Below are positions 16,816-25,807 of a stretch of 64,000 nt of DNA, piece after piece. The notes under the pieces are model-generated. The model saw only the letters and a list, made by a program, of their open reading frames with translations. It did not search any database and was not told the DNA's origin. How positions within the stretch are numbered: the first letter of the stretch is position 1; each line of letters starts with the position of its first letter. A program made the translations under genes and the position numbers. The stretch spans positions 9,449 through 73,448 of the forward strand of contig CAYRWR010000015.1 in NCBI GenBank assembly GCA_964428015.1, written 5' to 3'. The stretch comes from CAYRWR01 sp964428015 (lineage in GTDB: Bacteria > Spirochaetota > Brevinematia > Brevinematales > CAYRWR01).

Positions 16816-17199
16816 GTGGCTTTTGATGTCAAAGTGGAAACTAAAGAAGATATTGCTTATGTAAAAACTTCTGGCATTTATGATCATGAAAAATCAAAAT
16901 CCTCTTTTTATGATGTGCTGGAAGTCTGCATAGAAAAACAATTACACCGTATATTTGTAGATCATTCAGAGCAGATTGGTGAACCCAATTTTATCCAAAG
17001 ACTGGATTATACCATCTTTATTGTTTCCGCTTTAGAACAGTATTCCAGAAAAAATCTGGAGAACATCCGTATTGTATACTTGGGACCCGTAGGCAATAAA
17101 AAATCCATGCAACAAACTGAAAAATTAATTAAAAAAAGCGGTGTTCATCTTTGGTCGACTACAGATCGGAAGGCCGCATTACAATGGCTGATCTCATAA
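16816..17199 (+). CDS. SpoIIAA/STAS-like small protein
   Basis: 127 aa from a GTG start, chosen because AAGGAGC lies about 10 nt upstream. The alternating pattern (IAYVKTSGIYDHEKSKSSF, RIFVDHSEQIG, IRIVYLGPVGNKKS) resembles a SpoIIAA-like/STAS fold, as in anti-sigma antagonists and lipid-binding relatives. It is cytoplasmic. No phosphatase or kinase partner is adjacent, although a SpoIIE phosphatase lies at 23.7-25.1 kb. Assignment is by fold impression only. Confidence 0.55.
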   Translation: MAFDVKVETKEDIAYVKTSGIYDHEKSKSSFYDVLEVCIEKQLHRIFVDHSEQIGEPNFIQRLDYTIFIVSALEQYSRKNLENIRIVYLGPVGNKKSMQQTEKLIKKSGVHLWSTTDRKAALQWLIS

Positions 17200-17247
17200 A
17201 AAATATTTCCTATCCAAAATGTGATACCTGTCTTTCACACTGAAAGT

Positions 17248-17721
17248 TTAGTCAGGTAGATAGTCATAAGGACCCATATAGTGAAACAGTATCTGTTTAA
17301 CGTTACTATTGGTGGTGTAGCTGATATTACCGCTCACCGTCATTATCCCTCCATCTGTACCGGATATCTGCACATTACCGGTGGGGGTGAGACCCAATAG
17401 ATTCACTCCTCCCAAGCCAAAATTAAATTCCAGGTAATTCAGATCAGAAATGGTCCAGTTTCCTGCCGGAATTTCATTTGTCATGCCTGCGTGAGAGAGA
17501 TTGAAATGTAAATTATCCAGACAGTACAGAGTAATATACCGGTTGGTGTCGATATAATAAATTGCCGCGTTGGTGACACTGTATTTTGTGCCAAGCAATA
17601 TCACACTATTGGTGTTTACAGTTGTATCTTCAGGAGTGGTCGGAGCACAAGCCCAGTTCAGGAGAACCATTGCGGTCATTAAGAGCAGCAGCACTCTAAT
17701 CGATATGTACATCTTTTTCAT
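17248..17721 (-). CDS. Small lipoprotein of unknown function
   Basis: 157 aa. The signal peptide ends with a lipobox-like LNWAC (Cys25). The mature region is a beta-rich single domain with many Asn/Thr (YYIDTNRYITLYCLDNLHF, GNVQISGTDGGIMTVSGNI). It is convergent with the STAS-like gene. No function can be assigned. Confidence 0.7.
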   Translation of the reverse strand: MKKMYISIRVLLLLMTAMVLLNWACAPTTPEDTTVNTNSVILLGTKYSVTNAAIYYIDTNRYITLYCLDNLHFNLSHAGMTNEIPAGNWTISDLNYLEFNFGLGGVNLLGLTPTGNVQISGTDGGIMTVSGNISYTTNSNVKQILFHYMGPYDYLPD

Positions 17722-17883
17722 AAAAGCTCCTTATGGAAATTGTTTCCTACTATTTACATATGATAATACTTGCAGGAAGTATTCCTGTCAATTATCCATA
17801 AAGAGGTTTGATACTTATTTTCCTTCCGGTAAAATTTTTTTAAATCGTACCGGGTCCGTTTCCTTACAGCCAGGATATGTTTT

Positions 17884-18597
17884 TCAACCCTGCATAGCTT
17901 CCATCCGCTTCACCAATACCCCCACCAGAACCACATGGTACACCAGTCCTACTCCCAGTAAAACCCAGAAGCTCACTGCAGAGTCCGCCATATAGGCCTG
18001 CACCATCCAGAAGGGAGGCGACCAGGCCATGGTGAACTTCCAGGCTCCGGGCAGAAAGTAGGCTACAATGGGGGCAAAGCTCACCAGCCCCAGGAATTTG
18101 GACAGGGCCAGCCCCTCCACTTTATTTCCCGCCAGGGCTAAGAGTAGCAGGGCAAACAAAGGTACCTCCAGCGACACAGCCAGACTAACCAGCACCTGCC
18201 TGGTCCAGTCGATCTGCACCAACCCCACCCAGGGGAAAAGTCCCACACAGAATACCACCGCCACGCCCATCATAAGCAGGGAACGGTGCCACAGATGCCC
18301 CCTCCTCTGCAGGGGAGTTACCGCTATTACTTCCAGAATGTGCTGGTCCCGTTCGTCCAGGAATAGAAAACCGGCCAGGATACCCGACATGTAGGGTATC
18401 ATCAGGAAAAACAGGGCATAGATCAGCATATAATAGTCACTCAGGTCAAACCACTGAAGGCAGACCCCCCTTACCAGGGGTACCCCCCATCTTAAAAAGC
18501 TAAAGATGATCAGAGGTATCATGAGTATCACCAGGGACAGGGCGTCCCGGCTGATATTCTTCATATCGGCTTGCATCATCACTGATGTCCGGCTCAT
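17884..18597 (-). CDS. ABC-2 type transporter permease (second subunit)
   Basis: 237 aa from the ATG at 18597, which overlaps the upstream permease stop as ATGA. The longer in-frame ORF back to 18702 is a read-through of the upstream gene and is rejected. About six membrane helices (ALSLVILMIPLIIFSFLRW, LIYALFFLMIPYMSGILAG, VLLGVGLVYHVVLVGVL). It forms an exporter with the permease and ATPase encoded just upstream. Substrate unknown; control by TetR suggests export of a drug or lipophilic compound. Confidence 0.8.
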   Translation of the reverse strand: MSRTSVMMQADMKNISRDALSLVILMIPLIIFSFLRWGVPLVRGVCLQWFDLSDYYMLIYALFFLMIPYMSGILAGFLFLDERDQHILEVIAVTPLQRRGHLWHRSLLMMGVAVVFCVGLFPWVGLVQIDWTRQVLVSLAVSLEVPLFALLLLALAGNKVEGLALSKFLGLVSFAPIVAYFLPGAWKFTMAWSPPFWMVQAYMADSAVSFWVLLGVGLVYHVVLVGVLVKRMEAMQG

Positions 18598-19304
18598 AGC
18601 TTCACCCCCTGTCTGGCGGTGAGATATTTTCGAAACCAATGTGAGGCCCACCAGTAGCTCAAACCCAGCCAGGTCAGGAGAATGAGGGTGCTCTTCAGCC
18701 ACACGAGTGGGTCCCAGGCTGTGATCCCCAGGGCCATATCAGTGAGGCGCAGAGAAGCCATGCAGGGAAAACCTTCCAGTATCCCCCATTGGGTCAGACC
18801 AAAGTACTGTACCAGGGGCCAGTTGCTGATATTGACCAGCATGCCCGTGACCAGCATCAGGGCATTGAGAGACTGATAGCGGGTAGCCACCGCCAGTCCG
18901 ATCAGAGTAAAAATAGGTGCTGTCAATGCTACCGACCAGATAAGCAAGGGAATATTGAAGTGAAATCCTTTAAGAGGGAAGGTCACCAGCAGAGCTGTTC
19001 CGATTGATAACATATTCAGTGACAGCACTTTGGCCCACAGGTAGTCCCTGACCTCCAGAGGGGTGACCCAGACCGTGTCCAGACTGCGCTCCTGACGCTC
19101 CAGCAGCACCATCCCTCCCACGAAAATATGCCCCAGGGTAGAAGGGTCTTCATAGATAAACAGGGAATGCATGGTTTCCCGGGCCCGGGGACCCAGAGCG
19201 AACAGCAGTCCCATATAGGCCAGGCTCACCAGTCCGTATATCAGATAGAACCCATGGCGAAACTGTAATCGGGCGTCTTTTAGAAAGCTATTCCAAAATC
19301 TCAT
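18594..19304 (-). CDS. ABC-2 type transporter permease (first subunit)
   Basis: 236 aa with about six hydrophobic segments and a cytoplasmic loop (VLLERQERSLDTVWVTPLE) in which ERQERSLD matches the coupling-helix signature of ABC-2 permeases. The start overlaps the ATPase stop by 4 nt, and the next permease start overlaps its own stop. It is part of the four-gene operon tetR-ATPase-permease-permease. Confidence 0.85.
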   Translation of the reverse strand: MRFWNSFLKDARLQFRHGFYLIYGLVSLAYMGLLFALGPRARETMHSLFIYEDPSTLGHIFVGGMVLLERQERSLDTVWVTPLEVRDYLWAKVLSLNMLSIGTALLVTFPLKGFHFNIPLLIWSVALTAPIFTLIGLAVATRYQSLNALMLVTGMLVNISNWPLVQYFGLTQWGILEGFPCMASLRLTDMALGITAWDPLVWLKSTLILLTWLGLSYWWASHWFRKYLTARQGVKL

Positions 19305-20155
19305 ACCAGAGCCCTCCCCGTCACTTCCCGGAAGATATCATCCAGGGACGGCTCCAGGGTGTGCATGGTCTCCACTTTATTGGATTTAAGCAGTGTGAGG
19401 AATTCCAGGTTGGAATCCAGGCCGTACAGGGGATATTCAAAATCCTGTCTTTCCTCTCCTTTTCCGGTGGAGACACGGACCATCTTCTCCGTCTTTCGAA
19501 TCTTGAGCTCCCGGGGGGCATCAATGAGCTTGATTTCCCCATCCACGATAAAGGCCACCCGATCACACAGCTCATCAGCTACACCCATGGCATGGGTGGT
19601 AATAAAGACTGTGGTCCCGTTATCCCGTGCTTCCAGGATCACATCCATGATGCGCCGGGCATTGTTAGGATCCAGTCCCGAGGTAGGCTCGTCCAGAAAG
19701 AGAAGTTTGGGTTTGTTAATAAAGGCCCGGATGAAATTCAACCGCATCTGCATGCCTTTGGAGTAGCTTCCCACCCGCACATCGGCCGACTGCTGGAGGT
19801 CCACCTGGCGCAGGAGTACATCGATATCGGCACACTCCCCCCGGTACAGGGAGCGGAAATATTCCAGGTTTTCCCGTCCGGTCAGCTTTTGGAAGAGGTT
19901 GGGGAGCTCAAAACTCACTCCAATGTCTTCGTAATAGTCCCGCTTGACTCCGGAGAGCTCCCGGCCCAGTACCTGGACAGACCCGGCATATTGTTTGAGC
20001 AGTCCAATGAGGATCTTCTGGGTGGTGGACTTTCCCGCCCCGCTGGGGCCCAGAAAGCCGAAGATCTCCCCGTCGGCAACTGAAAAGTCCAGCCCCAGCA
20101 GGGTGTTTTCGTACCTGCCGGGATAGCGGAACTGCAAGTTTTTTACACTAATCAT
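19301..20155 (-). CDS. ABC-2 exporter ATP-binding subunit
   Basis: 284 aa. Walker A is GPSGAGKST (36-44), the signature is YSKGMQMR, Walker B is LLFLDEPTSGLDP, and the switch His is in FITTHAM. The C-terminal extension (about 215-284) is of the DrrA/NatA type. It hydrolyses ATP to power the two permeases downstream. The ATG overlaps the TetR stop as ATGA, so expression is translationally coupled to the regulator. Confidence 0.95.
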   Translation of the reverse strand: MISVKNLQFRYPGRYENTLLGLDFSVADGEIFGFLGPSGAGKSTTQKILIGLLKQYAGSVQVLGRELSGVKRDYYEDIGVSFELPNLFQKLTGRENLEYFRSLYRGECADIDVLLRQVDLQQSADVRVGSYSKGMQMRLNFIRAFINKPKLLFLDEPTSGLDPNNARRIMDVILEARDNGTTVFITTHAMGVADELCDRVAFIVDGEIKLIDAPRELKIRKTEKMVRVSTGKGEERQDFEYPLYGLDSNLEFLTLLKSNKVETMHTLEPSLDDIFREVTGRALV

Positions 20156-20757
20156 TTTTTAGCCTCCGGAAATACCTGGATCAATACTCCCCGGATCAGG
20201 ATACGCGCCGCCTCCAGGTAGGGGGTGGCTATGATATCACGGTTGAGGATCGACAGGGCGACGAGCCGCATCAGGTCGGTAAAGACCGGTAAGGGCAGGG
20301 AGGGTTTGAGGCCCGCCGCTTCCCATACCCGGTACAGGTCGCCCGTAAACACCATATCACTTTCTCTTTCGTCTTGTATCAGGTTGGGCGGGATTTTGAG
20401 CAGTACCGCCTGGTATTCCTCACGGTCCAGCATCACCCGTAGGAGGGGTTCGTCCATCAGTACCCGGAAGATCTCCGTGACCGCGTCAGTCATTCCTGTG
20501 ATATCAGTACTAGCCTGTCCCAGACGGGACATGATCTCTCCCCTCGCCCGGTCCTGAAAATCCCCTACCACGGCGAAGAACAGCACCTCCTTGGAGGGGT
20601 AGAACTGGTAAAAGCTCCCCTTGGCGATGCTTGAGCAGCGCACGATCTCGTCCAGGCTGGTCTTACGCACCCCCTGGCGGGCGAACAGCTCGTGTCCGCA
20701 GTCCAGTAGACGGCGTTGTATGGTTTGTTTTTCTGTTTCGTTAAAGCTCCGCGGCAT
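20152..20757 (-). CDS. TetR-family regulator of the ABC exporter operon
   Basis: 201 aa. The N-terminal HTH covers residues about 10-55 (RRLLDCGHELFARQGVRKTS, IAKGSFYQFYPSKEVLF). The ligand-binding helical domain follows without a recognisable subfamily. It is the first gene of a four-gene operon and sits directly downstream of a perfect palindrome (20767-20800), which fits autorepression relieved by the exporter's substrate. Confidence 0.9.
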   Translation of the reverse strand: MPRSFNETEKQTIQRRLLDCGHELFARQGVRKTSLDEIVRCSSIAKGSFYQFYPSKEVLFFAVVGDFQDRARGEIMSRLGQASTDITGMTDAVTEIFRVLMDEPLLRVMLDREEYQAVLLKIPPNLIQDERESDMVFTGDLYRVWEAAGLKPSLPLPVFTDLMRLVALSILNRDIIATPYLEAARILIRGVLIQVFPEAKK

Positions 20758-20766
20758 GCGTGCCCC

Positions 20767-20800
20767 CTATATGACTATATATATATTTTTAGTCATATAG
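20767..20800 (-). promoter_or_regulatory. TetR operator palindrome
   Basis: CTATATGACTA (20767-20777) and its exact complement TAGTCATATAG (20790-20800), 12 nt apart, ending 10 nt upstream of the tetR ATG. The AT-rich centre overlaps the likely promoter -10 region. Confidence 0.75.
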
Positions 20801-21010
20801 AATATAGCATGGTACTGAAAGACTGTCAAGAAGGGAGGTAACTATTTTTACAAACAGTAAAATCTTCCCGGAACCCAATATTCTTAAGTAAGTATATTTT
20901 TTTGGGTTTACAAAAGAGAATTGATAGTTTATTATGATATATTATGTAAGTATGCCTGAACGTTGTAGTACTTGAATCAATAATACTGACTCCCCGAAAT
21001 GGAGGAAATT

Positions 21011-21550
21011 ATGATAAGAGTATCCTTTTTAGCCTTTCTCTTCTTGCCTGCTATCCTATGGCCTTATAAACCGGCATTCCACCCCTTGGATATGAGGACT
21101 ATGATCCAACTGTCCCCCTGCATCCTGGTGGTGCAGAAAGAAACGCCGTTTAATACCACCAATCATACTCAATTCAAATGTGGTCTGAGGCGGATACCCC
21201 TGGAATATACTATTGATCACTTCAAAGTCCTGGAAGTTCTTAAAAAATCGCAGCATATAATAAATCCAGGTCAGGTACTGGCAGTTTACCCGGTGGATTG
21301 GGACAAACACGGAGACATATCCGTCATGTATGATTGCCACAAGCACTCTCCTCACAAAGCCAACCAGTATTACGACCGCCGGACCGACCTGAGCCAATTG
21401 GAGACCCTGATCATCTTTATCCAATATGACAAGAAGGTATGGAGTTATACCCTGATAAACGCTCTCGAAGATCCGGCGCGAAAAGAGGATATTCTTAAAA
21501 TGATAAATGGTGATCAAGCAGAAGATTCAATATCTGAAAACAGCGAATAG
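21011..21550 (+). CDS. Secreted protein of unknown family, with a decayed paralogue at 25.3 kb
   Basis: 179 aa from the ATG at 21011. This start is preferred over 20999 because GGAGG lies at 21001-21005. The signal peptide is short (VSFLAFLFLPAILWPYKPAF). The mature region has the conserved strings RRIPLEYTIDHFKVLEVL, DKHGDISVMYDC and ALEDPARK. All reappear with small changes in the ORF at 25400-25807. Periplasmic or secreted; no catalytic pattern or known family recognised. Confidence 0.75.
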   Translation: MIRVSFLAFLFLPAILWPYKPAFHPLDMRTMIQLSPCILVVQKETPFNTTNHTQFKCGLRRIPLEYTIDHFKVLEVLKKSQHIINPGQVLAVYPVDWDKHGDISVMYDCHKHSPHKANQYYDRRTDLSQLETLIIFIQYDKKVWSYTLINALEDPARKEDILKMINGDQAEDSISENSE

Positions 21551-21568
21551 TATAATTACGGCTAATGA

Positions 21569-23575
21569 CTACAAACTCGCCTGCATATAACTAAAGGAGG
21601 TACTGCGCCAGCGGTATACGGTAAAATTCAGCTGCCCGGGGTCAAGAATCCAGCCCGGTACGCGGAATTCGAATCCATGCACCGTTTGCGCCCCGGTAAA
21701 ATCCGAAAATAACAGGGCAGGCCCGTTGTAACTGTTCAGCCATTCCAGTGAAAACAGAGTCCCATCCACCCAGATGGCCCGCAGCTTGTGGGCAGAACTG
21801 TCCTGGATTTCCAGGGTGATCTGGTTCACCTGAGCTTCGGCGTTGGTGTAATCGTAGTCAGTCAAGGCCCCGTCTATTTTAGTGCTGTTGTGCTTCACCG
21901 CGAAACGTTCCCATTCTCCCGCGCTGCCCCCGGAGACGGTATTCGTGACCACCGCCGCCCCGGTCTCATCAAAATCAAAGGGAAAACCGTCTATTTTCCA
22001 GGGTTTGTTCACGGTCTGGGAAATGGAGTTGGTGGGGTCGGTACCATACAGCAGCTCCTCATAATCCGACTGCAGGTCGCCGTCGCTATCCCAGTTATCC
22101 GGATCGGTACCAGCCAGGCCCTCTACCAGCCCGATCACTCCATCCTGGTCGGTATCCAGGAAATCCTGTGGTGTCCAGGAGGTGTAGTTGGTATCGGTCA
22201 ACCAGCCGGGAATGTAAGGATCGATGGCGTTCGAGGTCTCGGTCCTCAGGTCTTCAGTCAGCATCTGGGGAGTGTAGCCGGAGTTATCTATATAGAGACT
22301 TTCATTCTGAGCGATGATGTTCTGGATATGCTGATGTCCGAAAACCCGGCTGACCAGGAATAAAAACATATAGCCTTTGCCATACGCCGCGTCTTTAGAC
22401 ACATCCGCGGGGGTCTGTCCTGCGGGCACAAAAGGTGTGGTAATATTGGTACCCAGGTTCAAAGGCGGGTCCCAGGCTCCCCTCACCACCATATTAGTCT
22501 TGATACGGGCCTGAGAGAGGCTGAAATCCCATTGCGGCCGGTTCCAGTAACGGTTGAGCGCCCGCAGTGCCATATAGTTGGCAAACCCTTCTAAAAACCA
22601 GTTATCTCCCACGTTTTGAGAGCCGCCGTTGGCTCCCACTGCCCGGTAGTAATGGGCCACTTCATGGGTCATGGGGAAATAGTTCCCTTCAAACTGACTG
22701 GGGATCACCAGCCAGCCCGCGTAATAAGGGAAAGCCCCCAGGTTGTATCCCGCGCTCACTGCACCCTCATACAAGGCGATCACGATATCGGTATGCCAGA
22801 CTGTTAGCCCGGCTTCTATTTCCAGGTCCTGCAGGATTCCGGGCATCTCAGCCAGAAAGGACTGCATGGTTCCGCTGAGGGGGGTACTGCTGATGATGGT
22901 CATCATGTCGGGTGCAGTCCTGCCCGGTATGGTATACTGAGACACGACCGGTTTTTTGGCCCCCACAGAACCGCTGTCTGTCACCAGGAAATCCCTGAGA
23001 ATAAAATCAGCTGGCGAATTACCCCGCCCGTTGATCTGGAAAGCCACTGAAGGGATGATATTGGTGGGATTATCGGCTGCTACAGATTTGATCAGGATGT
23101 TGTTAAGGTAAATACTGATATTGGTGGACTCACATACCACTTTCCAGCTACGTTCCCCCGGGGTGGAGGTACTGATGGTCTGGGAACCAAAAGCGTTGGG
23201 CCAGTACTCAGCCGAGCCGTTGTCATGGATTACCAGTTTCTGGTTGAACCCGGTGGAAAACGACTTAGGGAAAGAGGCCCCCATGAGATAGTAGTTCCAC
23301 AACAGGGTGAGGTCCCCGTTCCCGCTTGTCCGGGACTCTCTGAAGCTGAAGCTGTAAGGATAGGAAAAGGCTTCATCCACCATCACCCAGGAGAACTTCT
23401 CTTCCGGTGAAATGGTTAGATCCGCACCGGACACAGATAATACATCCGGGTCGGTAGTGATCCAGTGATAGCGCCCGACTATAGAATTGTTGGGACTGGA
23501 TTGATTGCTGACAGGGCAACCAGCCAGGCTGATCACTGCCAGTATGGGTAGACCAATCTTCCTGAATATGATCAT
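21569..23575 (-). CDS. Lipoprotein metallopeptidase (gluzincin type) with calcium-binding repeats
   Basis: 668 aa from the ATG at 23575, preceded by GGGGG. Lipobox SLAGC (Cys20). Residues about 35-200 look like a beta-sandwich. The zinc motif is HEVAH (304-308), with the third ligand likely E329 in WFLEGFANYMA, a gluzincin spacing. Residues about 465-515 hold two D-rich calcium loops (DTDQDGVIGLVEG, NWDSDGDLQSDYEE) of thrombospondin-3/dockerin type. The C-terminus is another beta domain. Probably a surface protease; substrate unknown. Confidence 0.85.
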   Translation of the reverse strand: MIIFRKIGLPILAVISLAGCPVSNQSSPNNSIVGRYHWITTDPDVLSVSGADLTISPEEKFSWVMVDEAFSYPYSFSFRESRTSGNGDLTLLWNYYLMGASFPKSFSTGFNQKLVIHDNGSAEYWPNAFGSQTISTSTPGERSWKVVCESTNISIYLNNILIKSVAADNPTNIIPSVAFQINGRGNSPADFILRDFLVTDSGSVGAKKPVVSQYTIPGRTAPDMMTIISSTPLSGTMQSFLAEMPGILQDLEIEAGLTVWHTDIVIALYEGAVSAGYNLGAFPYYAGWLVIPSQFEGNYFPMTHEVAHYYRAVGANGGSQNVGDNWFLEGFANYMALRALNRYWNRPQWDFSLSQARIKTNMVVRGAWDPPLNLGTNITTPFVPAGQTPADVSKDAAYGKGYMFLFLVSRVFGHQHIQNIIAQNESLYIDNSGYTPQMLTEDLRTETSNAIDPYIPGWLTDTNYTSWTPQDFLDTDQDGVIGLVEGLAGTDPDNWDSDGDLQSDYEELLYGTDPTNSISQTVNKPWKIDGFPFDFDETGAAVVTNTVSGGSAGEWERFAVKHNSTKIDGALTDYDYTNAEAQVNQITLEIQDSSAHKLRAIWVDGTLFSLEWLNSYNGPALLFSDFTGAQTVHGFEFRVPGWILDPGQLNFTVYRWRSTSFSYMQASL

Positions 23576-23727
23576 GGTTTCCCCCTGCATTGATTAATAC
23601 TATCTTACTTTAAACCCATATGCAGAATAATACAAATTCACTAGGGAAAATGAGCAAAAAAAGTGGAAAATTAGGGAAAACCCATTAAGAGAATAGTAAA
23701 ATGAAATTTATATAGAAATATCAGGGA

Positions 23728-25128
23728 TTAATTGATATCCAGACTGATCATACAGACATCGTCTTCAAAATTCTCAGATCCCCGGTATTCTTTTAAACGT
23801 GAGTATAACCCGCCGATAAATGCAGCAGATCCCTGTTTTTCCAGCTCTTTTAAGCCCTCCAGGAGACCGCCGGATTCAAAATCCGGAGTGTCTGTCAGAT
23901 GTTTTGAAGATGCGGCTTCGTTCACTGCTTCCGTCAGCCCATCAGTATAAAACAGGACTTTGGACTCCTGTTCCAGGCTGCAGCTATCGGAATAATAAAG
24001 CTTACCCAATAGGTCTAATTCCTGGTTCTGTAGTACGAACAGGGGAGGACAGGTGTGTAAGGAAGGCAAATTTTCTACTTTCCCTTTTCGAATAATATAA
24101 GGCAGGTTATGTCCCGCGTTGGAATATATCAGACTCCGGGTATTCCAGTTATAGATCCCGTAAAAAGCTGTCACAAAATTACCCCCGGTCTGCCCATAAA
24201 GAGTGGCGTTCAGATGTCTGAGGACCATTGCAGGATCCTCCACCTGTACAGCGATCTGGAGCAAGGTGCTCTTGATCATGGAAGTAATAAAAGCTGCAGG
24301 CACACCGTGCCCGGAAACATCACTCAGAAAAATCCCGGTTTTAACCTTACCCGGAAAATGTATAAAATCAAAAAAATCTCCCCCCACCTTTTCCATAGGA
24401 TGATAGCAAAAAGCGATTCTGGGATCTGGTGATACAGAAGGTATAATTTGAGCTTGAATACGACGGGCCATCTCAATCTCGTTTTCCAGGATCTCATTTC
24501 TTTCTGCCAGCCTCATCCGGGAAAGTTTAAGGGATTCTTCTGATTCGCGATAAATTTTAAAGCCATAAAACATGAATCCAAAGGTAATAACGGCAAACAT
24601 CACATCAACAAATGCCCTGGCTATCCACAAAATAGCATCTGGTAACTGAATCACCGGTACATGATGTCTGAACCAGATTTCCAGGAAAACAAATGCACCC
24701 AGACTGATAAAAGTAATAAACAACATGATGTTTTTCTTTTCATAGGGGAAATAATAGAATGCTCCTATCATAATGGCCGGCATAAGAAAGTGCACATTGG
24801 TCTGGGTACCTAGTAAAATAGTGAACCAGGTAATATTATTTACAGCTGCCAACGCCCCCAGAATGGAGGCAGCCAGGTGTTTTTTAGTCGCATTTAAATG
24901 TAAAGATATCACTACCAGCAGTATCATTACCCCGCAAATGATAAGTACCGGCCAGGCATACTGAAAAAATATCAATGCTAAAGGTATAACGGAGATTTCA
25001 GTGATTAATACGATCCAGTACAGTGTGTTGAACACCCGGATGTTTTTAACCAGGGAAATTTCAGTATCCGGACCTACCCCCTGATTCAGGAGATGTTTCA
25101 ACCAATTATGTTTCATAAACTTTCCCAT
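23728..25128 (-). CDS. Membrane SpoIIE/RsbU-type PP2C phosphatase
   Basis: 466 aa. Five to six hydrophobic segments cover residues about 30-195. A short coiled coil (ERNEILENEIEMARRIQAQI) leads into a PP2C-like domain from about 220, with metal-binding GGDFFDF and SDVSGHGVPAAF and the later FYTDGLTEA motif. It dephosphorylates Ser/Thr-phosphorylated partners, usually an STAS anti-anti-sigma factor. The STAS-like protein at 16816 is the only candidate in view. The membrane part probably senses an unknown signal. Confidence 0.9.
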   Translation of the reverse strand: MGKFMKHNWLKHLLNQGVGPDTEISLVKNIRVFNTLYWIVLITEISVIPLALIFFQYAWPVLIICGVMILLVVISLHLNATKKHLAASILGALAAVNNITWFTILLGTQTNVHFLMPAIMIGAFYYFPYEKKNIMLFITFISLGAFVFLEIWFRHHVPVIQLPDAILWIARAFVDVMFAVITFGFMFYGFKIYRESEESLKLSRMRLAERNEILENEIEMARRIQAQIIPSVSPDPRIAFCYHPMEKVGGDFFDFIHFPGKVKTGIFLSDVSGHGVPAAFITSMIKSTLLQIAVQVEDPAMVLRHLNATLYGQTGGNFVTAFYGIYNWNTRSLIYSNAGHNLPYIIRKGKVENLPSLHTCPPLFVLQNQELDLLGKLYYSDSCSLEQESKVLFYTDGLTEAVNEAASSKHLTDTPDFESGGLLEGLKELEKQGSAAFIGGLYSRLKEYRGSENFEDDVCMISLDIN

Positions 25129-25288
25129 AATTCATCTATTTATTCAACCTATATTTTATTGAGGATGAATAAAATTGGAAAGATTTTTTCTATCAAATCA
25201 GACTTTTTTTATATAAAAATTAAAAAAAAAGAATAAATAAATCGACGAAATTCCGAGGTTAAATATACCCAAACACGCAGATGTGATT

Positions 25289-25807
25289 TATAATAAATCA
25301 TGAAAAACACCACTATCTGTTCCTACCCCCTGGGAGATTCCTGCCTGTGCTGGTCTGAGCCTATAAACCAGCCTTCAGACACAGAATCTGGAGTAGCTGG
25401 TGCAGTTCTCACCCGTTATTCTCCTGGTGGATAAAAAATCCCTCTGTTTCCACTTACAGGATCAATTTAAATTCGGATTTAAACGCATCCCCCTGGAATA
25501 TGTGGTGGACCACTATCGGGTGCTGGAAGTCCTAAGAGCGCCGGATAACACTTTAAAGGTTGGCCAAAATATCACTGTCACTCCCGCTTATTGGGACAAA
25601 CACGGCGATGTTGCCATGATGTATGATTGTCCCCGTAAATCACCTCATCCATTAAATTTTTACTATGACAGAAAGACTGCCCCTCCCACCAGTAATACTC
25701 TTATCATTTTTATTACAGTTGAAAAAGGTATCTGGAGCTATTCCATGATTAACGCGCTGGAAGATCCTGAGAAGAAGAAAGAAATTGAAAAATTACTGCA
25801 AAACTAG
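25289..25807 (+). pseudogene. Chimeric remnant: pxpB 5' end joined to a copy of the 21011-type gene
   Basis: The first part (25289 to about 25350) repeats the promoter and first codons of pxpB. TATAAT lies 11 nt before the ATG in both places, and the ATG-proximal peptide ends LGDSCLCWS in both. From about 25340 the DNA instead follows the 21011 gene in another frame (FLPVLV-stop-AYKPAF versus FLPAILWPYKPAF), with a further 1-nt shift before QFSPVILLVDKK. The remaining open frame 25400-25807 (GTG start, 135 aa) matches residues about 33-165 of the 21011 product. It may still be translated, but lacks a signal peptide. Confidence 0.65.
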
